From Farysia itapuensis (lineage: Eukaryota > Basidiomycota > Ustilaginomycetes > Ustilaginales > Ustilaginaceae), in the NCBI GenBank assembly GCA_023212645.1, contig JALBYC010000002.1, positions 930,001 through 994,000 on the forward strand: DNA of 64,000 nucleotides, in the 5' to 3' direction. Positions 11,395 to 21,204 of this stretch are shown one piece after another. Position 1 is the stretch's first letter, and every line of letters starts with the position of its first letter. A model generated the notes under the pieces. The model searched no databases. It saw only the letters and a program-made list of their open reading frames with translations, and was not told the origin of the DNA. The position numbers were made by a program, and so were the translations under genes.

Positions 11395-11899
11395 GATGTA
11401 TTGTCGGATATCAATGAGCAGGCAGGCAATCGAGCAAGTGGCGTACTTAGAGCTAGGGTGTGGTCTGCACCGTTGCTGATCCTTCGTACTTTCTACAAAC
11501 TGGTCAGCAGTATCAATCACGACGTCTGTGACTAAAGGATTTGATCATTCACCAACATATGCTTGTAACAAGGACTACAGCAAAGCTTACAGCCGTCAAG
11601 TAGGCGAATGTAACAAGGAAGCAAACCACTGCAATTCGAGCGCACGAGGGCTGATGATGGTGGTTGAAGTCGAATGACTGTGAGGTACTGGTGAGTAGAT
11701 GATATCGCCTTCACGCCGTGATCGGGCGCAGCTCAGCCGATTCGGACCCGCGCGCACGCACACTTTTTTGCGCGAATTCAGACTTTGACTCGTTTCTTCA
11801 CCTCAAGCGTCACACTCTCTCTCTTTCACTCTTTACGTTGACCTATGACACAGGCATAGCTCTTTGTCGATCCAACCATATCGACTCTAAAGGGCCAAG
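11395..11899. promoter_or_regulatory. Shared intergenic region between MPE1 and GID8
   Basis: 505 bp between divergent start codons. A pyrimidine-rich CTCT tract lies near 11810-11835, close upstream of GID8, as often seen in fungal promoters. No gene recognised. Confidence 0.55.
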
Positions 11900-13168
11900 A
11901 TGGCCAAGATGACCTTCAAAAAGTCTGAGTGGGAACGGCAGCTCAACTCGGTCAATGTTGTCAAAGAGTAAGTTTTTGAGCCGACTTACGTTGGACATGG
12001 GCGGGCACACGTCAACGTTTTCTCATTCAAGCGGGCTGTCTTTCTGATGAGACTTAACGCAAAGTGGGAATCTCTCCTACAATCTATGAGGATATCTATA
12101 TTTACTTATGCCAACTGACACCAGCCCGCGACCACCGTGCCCCTCATGTCCGACCCGAAGCTTTTCCGCCTCTTGTCACCTTTACTGACTTTGTTGTGCG
12201 CTAAATGCTACAGTGACCTCAATCGTCTTATTATGGACTACCTTGTCATCGAAGGCTACAAGGACGCTGCCGATTCTTTTAGCAAAGAAAGCGGTCTGAA
12301 ACCGTTCGTCGATTCGGACAGCATCCTAAATCGCATGATCATCCGCGGCGCTATACAACGAGGAGACGTTGAAGATGCCATCGGCAGAGTCAATGAGCTC
12401 GATCCAGAGGTATGTACAGTCTGTCGCGGCCCTCCGAGAGCTTTTGTCGCCATACTCCTCCCCACTTCAAGTGATGACAAAATCTATGCACCACGCTTAG
12501 CAACGGGCTCCAGTGGGAGTCTACGTGCGGATATCTTTTACACCAAAATTATTCTATCTCTGATGTTGTGCCTTCCCCTCCGACAAGCTCTCGGCGTTCT
12601 CTAAGGGAGCACGTACTGACGATGTCTGCTCCGTTGTTTCTAGATTTTGGACAACAATCCGTTATTATTCTTCCACTTACAGCAGCAACGTCTCATTGAA
12701 TTGATCCGTGCCGGACTCATCAATGAAGCCTTGTCTTTTGCGGCCGAGGAACTCGCGCCGCGTGGCGAAGAGCACCCAGACTTGCTCCCGGAGCTAGAAC
12801 GAACGATGGCGCTTCTCGCTTTCGACATTCCTAAGAGCAGTGGTGCTCACGCCACAGGTGCACTTGCAGCCCCTCCTCACGTGGCCGAACTCCTCTCGTC
12901 CAGCCAAAGACTCAAGACTGCCGGCGAGCTCAACGCCGCCATTCTCGCATCGCAGAGTCAAGGTAGAGACCCCAAACTTCCGCAGCTCATCAAGATGCTC
13001 AAATTCTGCGAGGATCTCGTGGGCACCACAGGTCCTGGTAAATGTGACTTCCCTCGACTCGACCTAGAAGGACCGCTAGGACTCAGCGTCAATGTCAACA
13101 ACCCAAATACAGAGCGTAATGGCGCCGACACCGCCAGCAGCAGCGCTCGCAGTGCCATGGTCATCTGA
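11900..13168 (+). CDS. GID8: GID/CTLH ubiquitin ligase subunit Gid8 (LisH-CTLH-CRA)
   Basis: Three exons, 11900-11967, 12214-12409 and 12644-13168, give 262 aa. Introns are 246 and 234 nt, long for this genome, with GTAAGT and GTATGT donors. The product reads MAKMTFKKSEWERQL, then a LisH motif (DDLNRLIMDYLVIEGYKDAA), a CTLH region around the exon 2/3 junction (NRMIIRGAIQRGDVEDAI, then LLFFHLQQQRLIELIRAG) and a C-terminal CRA segment (LIKMLKFCEDLV). Gid8 is a scaffold of the GID/CTLH E3 ligase, which in yeast degrades gluconeogenic enzymes on return to glucose. The length and domain order fit the family. Exon 2 alone gives a truncated frame, so splicing is required. Convergent with the deoxyhypusine hydroxylase gene (179 bp apart). 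Confidence 0.93.
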
Positions 13169-13347
13169 ACACAGCTTATTCTAGCGCCCACCCGTTATTT
13201 CGCTTCTCTATACCCAATCTTTGCATCTTCTCGTTTGTTCGCAACTTGTACTCTTCCACCTTGTTTCGTCTCTAATGTATCACTTGACACAATCTCATTC
13301 TTTCTTACGGCGAAGCGGGTTGAGTAAGTCTTGGTTAATGACACGAT

Positions 13348-14454
13348 CTAAGCGGTTACTGCAGTTGTCAGTGGTGGTTCGTCTGGGATGCGATGAAACT
13401 GGGTGGGGTCGTTGTTGTATGCAAGCTCGTCGAGCGCGACGATGCAGCTTTCGCGGACGACTCGAGGGGCCGACTGGTCTTTCGCCCACTTACTCAAAGT
13501 GGTGAGTACAACTTGGAAGTCGTCTGGCGGTCCGCCAGGAGACGCTTCTTCGCCCTCTTCGACAATGCCACCGAGGGCTTCTGCCGCTTCGTGGCGGACC
13601 ATTTCGTGTTCAGCTTCATCGTTAAGCACTTCTAGCATGCTTGGGATCGAAGCAGGATGGCAGAGCTCGCCAAAAACGAAGCAAATTTCGTGGCGAAACA
13701 GCGCGGAGCCATCCTTGAGTCCACTTGCGAGGGCTAACACTGCATCAACGGCTCCCTTGCCCCCTGCATGTGCAACGTTGCGAAGTGCAAACATAGCACG
13801 ATACCGTTCGAACAACGGCAGGCTTGTGTCCAGTAGAGCTTCGCTGAAAGATGGAACTTGCGAGGTGTCATAGTTGACTCCGTTTGTCTGGCTCTTGGCA
13901 GCTTCTTTGGACGCAGCTGGAGCCATAGCCGGTGCAGGGTCGATGGGCTTTGAGGCATTCGCAGTCTCGGAGCCTTCGGCTGCTGACAGGCTGTTTTTGG
14001 CTTTGAGAGCCTGTCCTTCGGGCGAGTTGTCGAATCTGATCTTGGAGATTGCGAGTTCGCAGGTTTCACGCACCGAGACATCAGCATCGGTACTGTATTG
14101 CTCAAGCACCGGTAGTGCACTAGGATCCGAGATTGCACCCATTGCTTCGGCTGACTCGTGTCGGACCATTGCGTCCTGTGACAAGTCCGACAGAATCTTT
14201 GTTAATGTTGGAAGGGCTCGTACATCTTCCAGCTGACCGAGGACGTAGGCAAGCTCGTGCTTCAGGAGGGCAGAGTCATCGTTGAAAGCCCTCGAGATGA
14301 TATCGATGGCGCGGGACTTGTGTTGATCTGAAAAGGCTGCTTGACCTTTGATGGTGAACAGTGCTCGAAAGCGTTGATCCAAGGGTGTTGAACCAGTAAA
14401 GTCGCAAAGGCTCTTCTCGAGCGAGTCTAAGCTCGACGTGCTTGCTGTTGCCAT
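13348..14454 (-). CDS. LIA1: Deoxyhypusine hydroxylase (HEAT-repeat di-iron enzyme)
   Basis: 368 aa from the ATG at 14454 (MATASTSSLDSLEKSL); the longer frame upstream has no ATG. The enzyme hydroxylates deoxyhypusine on eIF5A, the last step of hypusine formation. Two blocks of HEAT repeats flank an Ala/Ser-rich linker (about residues 145-200). The four His-Glu pairs that hold the di-iron centre are all present: H66-E67 (KHELAYVLGQ), H99-E100 (RHESAEAMG), H255-E256 (RHEICFVFGE) and H288-E289 (RHEAAEALGG). Nothing is missing, so the enzyme should be active. Head to head with MRT4, 261 bp between starts. Confidence 0.96.
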   Translation of the reverse strand: MATASTSSLDSLEKSLCDFTGSTPLDQRFRALFTIKGQAAFSDQHKSRAIDIISRAFNDDSALLKHELAYVLGQLEDVRALPTLTKILSDLSQDAMVRHESAEAMGAISDPSALPVLEQYSTDADVSVRETCELAISKIRFDNSPEGQALKAKNSLSAAEGSETANASKPIDPAPAMAPAASKEAAKSQTNGVNYDTSQVPSFSEALLDTSLPLFERYRAMFALRNVAHAGGKGAVDAVLALASGLKDGSALFRHEICFVFGELCHPASIPSMLEVLNDEAEHEMVRHEAAEALGGIVEEGEEASPGGPPDDFQVVLTTLSKWAKDQSAPRVVRESCIVALDELAYNNDPTQFHRIPDEPPLTTAVTA

Positions 14455-14715
14455 GGCTGTGTGTGCTGTTCCAGGATGAAGTGAACCCTTCTCGGCTTCC
14501 AAAGCGGCACTGAGGAACAAAATTTCAGAAACCAGAATTCTCGGCAACGTAATCTGCTGTCAGCTAGCCAGCCCATGGAGGAGGATTATTTTTTTGTGTT
14601 GCAGGTTCAGGAAGAATTTCCAGAATTTCTCGAGCTGATAAAGTTGCTGCTAAAATTTCGACAGCTTTATTTACACCACACATTCTTGCCTCGCAGATCT
14701 GCAAGAACAGCCAGG

Positions 14716-15648
14716 ATGCCGCGAGCAAGACGATCAAAGATCATCTCATTGACGAGAACAGAAAAGAAGACGAAGCAGGACAAGTCAAGTCTGATTGACC
14801 GTGTACGCGAAGCCGCGCAAGAAGCGCCTTATGTCTGGATTTTGGGACACACCTCCATGCGCAATAACCACCTCAAAGAAGTGCGACAATTGTGGAAAGG
14901 ATCCAAGATCTTCTTTGGCAAGCTCAAAGTGCTGGCATTGGCTCTTGGTATGACAGAGGAAGAAGAAGTTCGAACCGGTATCAGCGGGATTAGCCAAAGA
15001 CTCTCGGGCGACGTAGGTCTCTTATTCACCGACTCCCCGCCAGCTGAGGTTCTGGACTGGTTCAAGGACTACCAGAGAGTCGACTTCATCCGCGGAGGAG
15101 CTAAGGCCACCGAGACTGTCGCCCTGCCAGCTGGTCCTGTCATGGCTCGATCAAGTCCTCCTGACACGCTACCTCACCCTGTCGAGCCTCAACTCCGAAA
15201 ACTCGGCATGCCAACAGAACTCAAGCGCGGCATCCCCACCCTGTTGCAAGATTACAATGTTTGCAAGAAGGGTGAGGTTCTTTCGTCAAATCAAGCTCAA
15301 ATCCTCAAGCACTTGCTTATTCATATGGCTGCGTTCAAGCTCATCCCTCTAGCTTATTGGAGTGCAGCAGATGCTGAGGAAGGCAAAGGCGAGAACGGCG
15401 TGCACCTTGTCGAGCTCACGGAAGAAGAGCAGGAACTCGTTGGAACCCAAAGTGGTAAGCTCCGAGCACCCAGCGACAATGGCTGGACAAGAGACAGAAA
15501 GGCCAACGGTGTAACGAGCCAAGCTGCAGATGAGAGCGACGCAGAGGAAGAGGAAGAGATGGAAGAAGATGACGAGGAAGAGCTCGTCGACGACCAGGAT
15601 GCCGAAGACGCTGTTACAAAAAGTATGATGATGCCTCCCGGCCTATAG
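14716..15648 (+). CDS. MRT4: Ribosome assembly factor Mrt4 (P0/L10-like)
   Basis: 310 aa from the ATG at 14716 (MPRARRSKIISLTRTEKK). An earlier in-frame ATG at 14575 would add 47 residues unlike the family, so I reject it. Mrt4 is a nucleolar paralogue of the stalk protein P0 and holds its place on the pre-60S particle until P0 replaces it. Visible: basic N-terminus; the L10-like core (APYVWILGHTSMRNNHLKEV, FGKLKVLALALG, GISQRLSGDVGLLFT); and the second domain (LRKLGMPTELKRGIPTL, LKHLLIHMAAFKLIPLAYW). The C-terminus carries an acidic run of about 25 Glu/Asp residues, longer than in yeast Mrt4. Confidence 0.93.
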   Translation: MPRARRSKIISLTRTEKKTKQDKSSLIDRVREAAQEAPYVWILGHTSMRNNHLKEVRQLWKGSKIFFGKLKVLALALGMTEEEEVRTGISGISQRLSGDVGLLFTDSPPAEVLDWFKDYQRVDFIRGGAKATETVALPAGPVMARSSPPDTLPHPVEPQLRKLGMPTELKRGIPTLLQDYNVCKKGEVLSSNQAQILKHLLIHMAAFKLIPLAYWSAADAEEGKGENGVHLVELTEEEQELVGTQSGKLRAPSDNGWTRDRKANGVTSQAADESDAEEEEEMEEDDEEELVDDQDAEDAVTKSMMMPPGL

Positions 15649-16048
15649 TCTATTGACTGTCTCATTTCAGATAAGGGCTTCGACGTAGTTGTACTCCTTC
15701 ATCGCTATCCTACACCCTTTGCAATCCGCGTGACCCTTCGCTGTCGGAAACGGATGAGAGCATCAATTAACAGCTCAATTAGCTGCCATCAGCCATCACT
15801 GTGACCGTGACTGCCTTCGGAATGGTGAGCTGGTGAGTGAAAGTAAATTCGCGGACTGCTTGATCTGATTCAAATTTATTAGCGCGTGCGCGCGTCAGCT
15901 CATGCGCCTCAAGCTCACACATACAACTCGGCAGTCTCTCCTACTCTCCCTCTCTAGGCGCAACTTCTTGAGATGCTTCGTGACGGCTTATAGTAGCACT
16001 TGATGACAACTCGTAAGCCGAAGCACCAGGCACAGGGTGTTTTTGCAC
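15649..16048. other. Intergenic, MRT4 terminator side and F-box gene promoter
   Basis: 400 bp. A GC-alternating stretch (GCGCGTGCGCGCG) lies near 15883-15896, followed by a CT-rich tract near 15930-15955. No gene recognised. Confidence 0.5.
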
Positions 16049-17113
16049 ATGCCGTCGGCGTACGGACAGAGTGCGGATGCCGTCGGCCGCGCAGTCGAGG
16101 CGGGTGACGCCCTCAAAGACGACAAGCCGAAGAGCTCTCTGGAAAGGCTACCTTCCGAGATTCATTGGTACCTCTCCCGGTTTCTCGATCTGACTTCCGT
16201 TATCGTCTTGAGCACGGCTGTCAGTCAGACACTTAGGAGCTCCTACCTTCAATTCGCTAGAACTTCGCTGTACCTGGAGCCTCTCCACCGGCTCAGCCTT
16301 GCAGAATGGAGGGATGCCGCGCACGGGCTCGTGCGCCTGGGACTGACTAGACGCGAAGCCACAATAGTCAAGGACGTGTCCAGCAAATCATCCTTGGACA
16401 ATGCCGAGGACTTACTTCAAGCTTGCCAGATGCTCAGCAAAGACGACAGTCTTGTCGACCTTCATCTGCTGCAAGATGTCCTAACGTTTCTCAAGACGCC
16501 TCAGGACTCGTCACACTCTCCTCGAGGTGCAAAGAGTGATGACGAGCCTCGCATACAGACTTTGAGCCTTCTCGGCTGGCACGGCGTTGCCGGAAGCTTT
16601 TTGGTCAATCAGCTACGAACACAGCCATTGTTACTGGGTGTCAGAACCATTGTCAAGACAGAAAGGGCAGATTCCCGGATTTGGCAGCAAATTGCGCTCG
16701 ATGGTCAGAGAAAAGAGCTAGAACCCCACGAACAAGTCAGCATCATGCGCAAAGCAAGGGAAGAAGCGAGTCTGCGTCTTTCCACGCGAGTGCAAGCATG
16801 GCGCCCAGAGTCCATGGGCCCTGCAAAGCCTTTCTGCTTCAAGGCGTGTACAAAAACACAGACCTTGGTCCAAGTGGGACGTCGACGACCAAGACAACCT
16901 GGTCAGCCGTATCTTAGAGGCGAAGGACTTCAGATAGGATATGAGAGCTACTGCTTAGAAATGGCTCCATTAGCCAGCACGCCTTCTACTAGACTACACG
17001 TGATACTACAGGGCAGAGAAGTACCGGACAGCGAGACAAGCATGGAGACGGCCTACATGTTCGAACGCAGCATCATTACATGCAATCACTGCAAAGAAAG
17101 AATTGTATTCTAG
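16049..17113 (+). CDS. F-box-like protein of unknown function
   Basis: 354 aa from the ATG at 16049 (MPSAYGQSADAVGRAVEAG). The frame extends four codons upstream but without an ATG. Around residues 32-70 there is an F-box-like segment (LERLPSEIHWYLSRFLDL), with leucine/proline spacing typical of the motif and a trailing hydrophobic helix. F-box proteins are usually SCF adaptors that bind Skp1. No WD40 or canonical leucine-rich repeats follow. The rest is a mixed helical region plus a basic linker (VGRRRPRQPGQPYLRG). The last residues form a CxxC pair (CNHCKERIVF), which might bind metal or be chance. The F-box call rests on pattern only; the substrate-binding part is unrecognised. Confidence 0.6.
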   Translation: MPSAYGQSADAVGRAVEAGDALKDDKPKSSLERLPSEIHWYLSRFLDLTSVIVLSTAVSQTLRSSYLQFARTSLYLEPLHRLSLAEWRDAAHGLVRLGLTRREATIVKDVSSKSSLDNAEDLLQACQMLSKDDSLVDLHLLQDVLTFLKTPQDSSHSPRGAKSDDEPRIQTLSLLGWHGVAGSFLVNQLRTQPLLLGVRTIVKTERADSRIWQQIALDGQRKELEPHEQVSIMRKAREEASLRLSTRVQAWRPESMGPAKPFCFKACTKTQTLVQVGRRRPRQPGQPYLRGEGLQIGYESYCLEMAPLASTPSTRLHVILQGREVPDSETSMETAYMFERSIITCNHCKERIVF

Positions 17114-17956
17114 ATGAGATCCTTGACAGAAGTCGCACAAAATGGCGGGTGTCATTGTTGCCTGACTTCATTTGAGCTTCGCGGCTTTAAGAATGGCTGT
17201 CAGGAAGCGAAGCACACGTTCACAGACAAATGATGTGGGACTGAGGCATGCTCCAGCTGGATCATTGGAAGAAGAGAAGCTTGGCAAGCCTTTGCTGCTG
17301 TCAAACATGCTCGGTGCCCGTCGGACAGGCGGACAGCTGACAGTCGGACTGCGCTTAGCCGATTTTCAGAGGGAACTCGGACTGTAAAAATGTTGAGGGA
17401 ACATGTGAATCACGTTCAGGGTCTCCGGCTAAAACGGCGAGCTGTAAGCCGTCAGCGCGCTTCTTGGCCAAGAAGATCCTCGTCCCACCATCCTGCAGTC
17501 GTAGGAACGGCTCTGTGCAAAGTTACTTTATTGTTTCTTTCTGACGCTCTGGTTGCTGCCGTTGACTTCTCATTCACAAGCACGTCACCTTTCCGGCAAG
17601 GTCTTGGCAGCATCGCCATCTGGAGGCTATCTCATCAAGCCACACGACTTTGCAAGGTGGGGCGACCGGCGTCCTCGCGGCTCTTAGCTGAGCAACCACG
17701 CACCAGTCTAGCGTTACGCTTCCCCGCACTCGAAGCCACCCCGGTCTTCTACCGATCGAAAGTTACTTCGGTTCCTCTTGATCTTTCATTATAAGTCAGA
17801 GTTCTTTCATCTCGTTGCGGCAGTCAAGGCCAACGCTGCAGCTGTCATACGTGGAGCTGTCTTGTACTTGTTTGCCACGCTTTCTACACACTACCTTTGG
17901 AAGTGTATATTAGCAATGCATCTGTAGACGTCCCTCCCAGACCTTCGCTGTAAAGC
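17114..17956. other. Long intergenic region upstream of the two-cluster regulator gene
   Basis: 843 bp. The right part should be the promoter and leader of the gene at 17957. It carries a cluster of CGGAC motifs (17322-17382, listed separately) and a CGG-N6-CGG pair near 17427. An open frame of 134 codons at 17390-17794 has no recognisable protein features and I do not call it a gene. Confidence 0.5.
17322..17382 (+). promoter_or_regulatory. Cluster of four CGGAC motifs, candidate zinc-cluster protein binding sites
   Basis: CGGAC occurs at 17322, 17330, 17345 and 17378, all in the same orientation within 61 bp, about 580-635 bp upstream of the ATG at 17957. Zn2Cys6 proteins typically contact CGG triplets, so this may be a binding region, perhaps autoregulatory. 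The motif is short and chance clustering is not excluded. Confidence 0.3.
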
Positions 17957-20900
17957 ATGAGTTTCACCAAGACGTCTTCAGAGGAGCCTCAGAGCGGGGA
18001 TCCGCCGCTTTCAGCGCCTATCAGAGAGATCGCCGCTGAAACGCAGCCGCAGCCGGCTCCCGGGATAACTCGTTCGAACGGCGCCTCAAGCTCAAGCAAA
18101 GACATCTTTTCCTCTGACATCTGGAACGATTTCCTCCTCTCCGCAAATCTACCCGATACCGCTTCCTTACAGGATCAACTTGCGCAGATCTCAGGTCCGG
18201 GTCATGTCGTCAAATCGCAACAACAGCTTCACAATCCGGACATGCCATTGATTGTGCCTCCATTGCCAAGTGACCCTCCCATTGACGACCTACAGGCATA
18301 CTACTCACAGTACTTGGAGTCGCTGACCCACTATCAGCCTATCGTCGCCAGTCAACGGAACACCTTTCCGGCTGATGTAACGGAACATGAGGAGCTACAT
18401 GCTCTTATCAGCGAACCGAGCTCTCTTGCTGCCATCGACGGTACACGTTCTTCCACGGACTCGCCAGAGCTCGAAGAACACACTTCACGGACAGGCGACA
18501 AGAAGAAAGCACCTCGCCGTCAAGGAGTTACTTGTGATCAGTGCCGAGTCAAGCATCTAAGATGCGACCTCGATGTCCGCCGAGCAAATGCCGACGATCC
18601 TTCTGGTTCACATGCTGACCTGGCCTCAACCGATGCGCATAGCACCCCTGGCACGGCTGTCCATCATATTCGATGCACACGCTGCGACGAAAAGGACCTT
18701 GAGTGTACCAAGACTCATGCGCCTCCATCGCGACGCTACCCACGCCCAAGTCGAACAGGGAAGCGAATCGAGCAGGCCCGTTTAATGCATGGCATCTCTG
18801 CAACCGAGGTTGCTGACGCCAAGCTCGCAGCTGCTGCACGAATCAATGCATCTACTATCCTCATCCGTGCCCTCACAGAGCTCCGAGGCACCGAAGTTCG
18901 CATTACCGATCGAGTTATGGCAGGATCTCTATCTCTCCAGCTGCTCAATTGCTTTTTTGCCACCTGTCACATGCAAGCTCCTGTGGTGGACTTTGCACAC
19001 TTTAGCAAAACATTCAACGCCGCGAACGGCGACCCTCGCAAGATGTCAATCATGTCCAACGGTGGATCTGAAGAGGAAAATCTCCCGTCCTGTATTCCGC
19101 ACGTTGAAGGGCTGACCTCTACTGCCTGGCCAGATACCAGAGTGAGCAAGATCGGTACGCCAGGAAGCACAGAAACGCTGATCGCAGTGCTGCATGCATG
19201 GGCAGCACATTACACGGACGCACCCATCGCCTTTGGATCTGAATACAAGCAGCTTGAAAACGGTGACTCGCGCTGGCAGGAAGTAATTGACGAGGGCTTT
19301 GCACCAACAGACCTTGCGGCAAACAACGAAGACAGTGAGTCAGTCAAGGGTCAAAAGCGGCCTAAGAGGAAACAGGGCGTCGCTTGTGACACATGTCGGC
19401 TTCGTCGAGTCCGTTGCGACGTCACCGAGAGGCCTGACGGCGTTGGCTGCAGTCGCTGTGAAGACAAGCGAATCAAGTGCACGACGGTGTACATTGAGAC
19501 GAAGAAGGCCAAGCTGATTGCGAAGAGCGCTAAGACAGGTAATTCGGACGACGTACCCTTGGAAGAAGCGTTGGCAGCAAATGAAAGTTCGGCGCTAGCA
19601 GCTGAGTCAAGCAAACTGAGTCCACGCACGTGGATTTCTGCCAAACGGGACGGCATCATTCGCTCGTATCGGCCAGGGGATATCGAACACAACTTGCGGC
19701 GAGGTAAAGCCCGAAAGGCGTTCTGTCACGCTTTGCTCAACCATGCTTTGTCCTTGGTGCACAAATATAATTTGCTCGAGAAGCCTAGCTTGGAGAGCAT
19801 TCAAGTGCTGTCGCTGCTGGCCCCGCTGCTCGATGGTCTGGACGGCACTCAAGCTCACATTATAGCTGACACTGCGGCTTCGCACTGTGGAAAGCTTGGT
19901 ATGTCCATCAAACTAATGGTAGACGAGACCAACCGCCATGACGTCGAAAACATGCTCAGTACGATGCAGGCAAATCGTGCTTACTTGACGACCTGGTGTC
20001 GGGATGCCATCGTGTCGGGCCTGAATCGGCGACCCCCATACTTCGCAGAAGATCGAGCCATTGAAGTACTAGGTCGTGCCTCTTTCCGCAAGGACGCCCC
20101 GGCCGCCGCCTCGAGCACCTCCTCTGTCAAAAAGGGTGAGGTCGTACTTTCGGGCGAGATGGGTCTCACGTTTGTCATCATGACGATGGTGCAGATCGGT
20201 GCCCTATCTCGTTTCGTCGGCAATCACATTGACAATATCGAAGGTCGGACCGCGTCGCCCCCAACGTGGGAACGTCTGAACGGCGCTCCTATGACATCTT
20301 TGACCTCGTCTGAACGCTTCTCTTCTCGTCCCACGACAGCCGAGCTAAAAGAGCTTGAGCGAGCCTGTGCAGCGGTCTGGAACAGCCTCGACTCGCTAAT
20401 GCTGTTCTTTGACAGGTGTGCTGCCAAAGCAAAATCAACTATGGACAGCTTACAGCCCTTCCGTCCGCTGGGATGGATCGCGACGACTAAAATCTGTGGA
20501 TCGCTGCTCTATCTCACCATCTTCCGGGCTTTAGGGGAACGATATCGCGCAAATGCAGCGTATTTGGCATCAGCTGACACTCAACAAGCAATCACAGACG
20601 AGGACAAGAGGGTTGGCGTCGCTCTGAAAGGCCTGTTTGACAAGAGCATGCAACGAGCTATTTCCTCGAGTCGCAAAACAGCACGACTGATCGAGGTTCT
20701 CTTGCCTCTGGGTATTCTGCAGACTGGCGGTTCGATCATGAAGCAAATCTTCCCTATCGCTCAATTTCTAGCCAAGATCCCCAGTGTAGCGGATGACACG
20801 GAGAGTCGCGCAAGGGAGCATGCAAGAACGCTGATGAGCCACGGCGACGCCGGGGCAAGCTTGGCCAATTTTGTCGATCCCCAGGTGTTGCAACAACCGC

Positions 20901-21157
20901 ATGCATCGGGACAGACTCAGCCGTCGACAGAGCCAGGCGCAGCATTCGGCGAAGCAACTGCATCTGCGCAGGTCCAAATTCTGCGCGAGCTGGAAGACAT
21001 GCACCGACTTAATCTTGGTCCCTACACCCACTCTGCCAAACGACGAGAAGTGGATGCCCTGATTAACGGCCTCTCACAGCTAGGTTACGCGTGGGACACG
21101 GTCGATCGCGAGATCAACGCCATCCAGGATATTCTCAAGTCAGTCTCTTTCGAATGA
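17957..21157 (+). CDS. Fungal transcription factor with two Zn2Cys6 clusters
   Basis: 1,066 aa, no intron needed. Cluster 1 starts at Cys193: CDQC, six residues, Cys, a 36-residue loop, then CTRCDEKDLEC. Cluster 2 starts at Cys477: CDTC, six residues, Cys, a 10-residue loop, then CSRCEDKRIKC. All six cysteines are present in both. Between them (about residues 300-430) is a helical segment like the start of the fungal-specific regulatory domain (LQLLNCFFATCHMQAPVVDF, ETLIAVLHAWAAHYT). After cluster 2 comes what looks like its continuation (KAFCHALLNHALSLVHKYN, VQ/L-rich helices, WCRDAIVSGLNRRPP). Cluster 2 therefore seems to sit inside the regulatory domain. Presumably nuclear and DNA-binding; target and pathway unknown. 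It ends 47 bp from the stop codon of convergent BIO2. Confidence 0.88.
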   Translation: MSFTKTSSEEPQSGDPPLSAPIREIAAETQPQPAPGITRSNGASSSSKDIFSSDIWNDFLLSANLPDTASLQDQLAQISGPGHVVKSQQQLHNPDMPLIVPPLPSDPPIDDLQAYYSQYLESLTHYQPIVASQRNTFPADVTEHEELHALISEPSSLAAIDGTRSSTDSPELEEHTSRTGDKKKAPRRQGVTCDQCRVKHLRCDLDVRRANADDPSGSHADLASTDAHSTPGTAVHHIRCTRCDEKDLECTKTHAPPSRRYPRPSRTGKRIEQARLMHGISATEVADAKLAAAARINASTILIRALTELRGTEVRITDRVMAGSLSLQLLNCFFATCHMQAPVVDFAHFSKTFNAANGDPRKMSIMSNGGSEEENLPSCIPHVEGLTSTAWPDTRVSKIGTPGSTETLIAVLHAWAAHYTDAPIAFGSEYKQLENGDSRWQEVIDEGFAPTDLAANNEDSESVKGQKRPKRKQGVACDTCRLRRVRCDVTERPDGVGCSRCEDKRIKCTTVYIETKKAKLIAKSAKTGNSDDVPLEEALAANESSALAAESSKLSPRTWISAKRDGIIRSYRPGDIEHNLRRGKARKAFCHALLNHALSLVHKYNLLEKPSLESIQVLSLLAPLLDGLDGTQAHIIADTAASHCGKLGMSIKLMVDETNRHDVENMLSTMQANRAYLTTWCRDAIVSGLNRRPPYFAEDRAIEVLGRASFRKDAPAAASSTSSVKKGEVVLSGEMGLTFVIMTMVQIGALSRFVGNHIDNIEGRTASPPTWERLNGAPMTSLTSSERFSSRPTTAELKELERACAAVWNSLDSLMLFFDRCAAKAKSTMDSLQPFRPLGWIATTKICGSLLYLTIFRALGERYRANAAYLASADTQQAITDEDKRVGVALKGLFDKSMQRAISSSRKTARLIEVLLPLGILQTGGSIMKQIFPIAQFLAKIPSVADDTESRAREHARTLMSHGDAGASLANFVDPQVLQQPHASGQTQPSTEPGAAFGEATASAQVQILRELEDMHRLNLGPYTHSAKRREVDALINGLSQLGYAWDTVDREINAIQDILKSVSFE

Positions 21158-21204
21158 TAGCATTCCAAGCAAAGTATTGTCAGAAATGTGTTTGCGTGCG
21201 CTAG

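Noticed and set aside
17390..17794. 134-codon plus-strand frame in the intergenic region
   Set aside because: No domain, signal peptide or coding-like composition; it lies in the likely promoter of the next gene.
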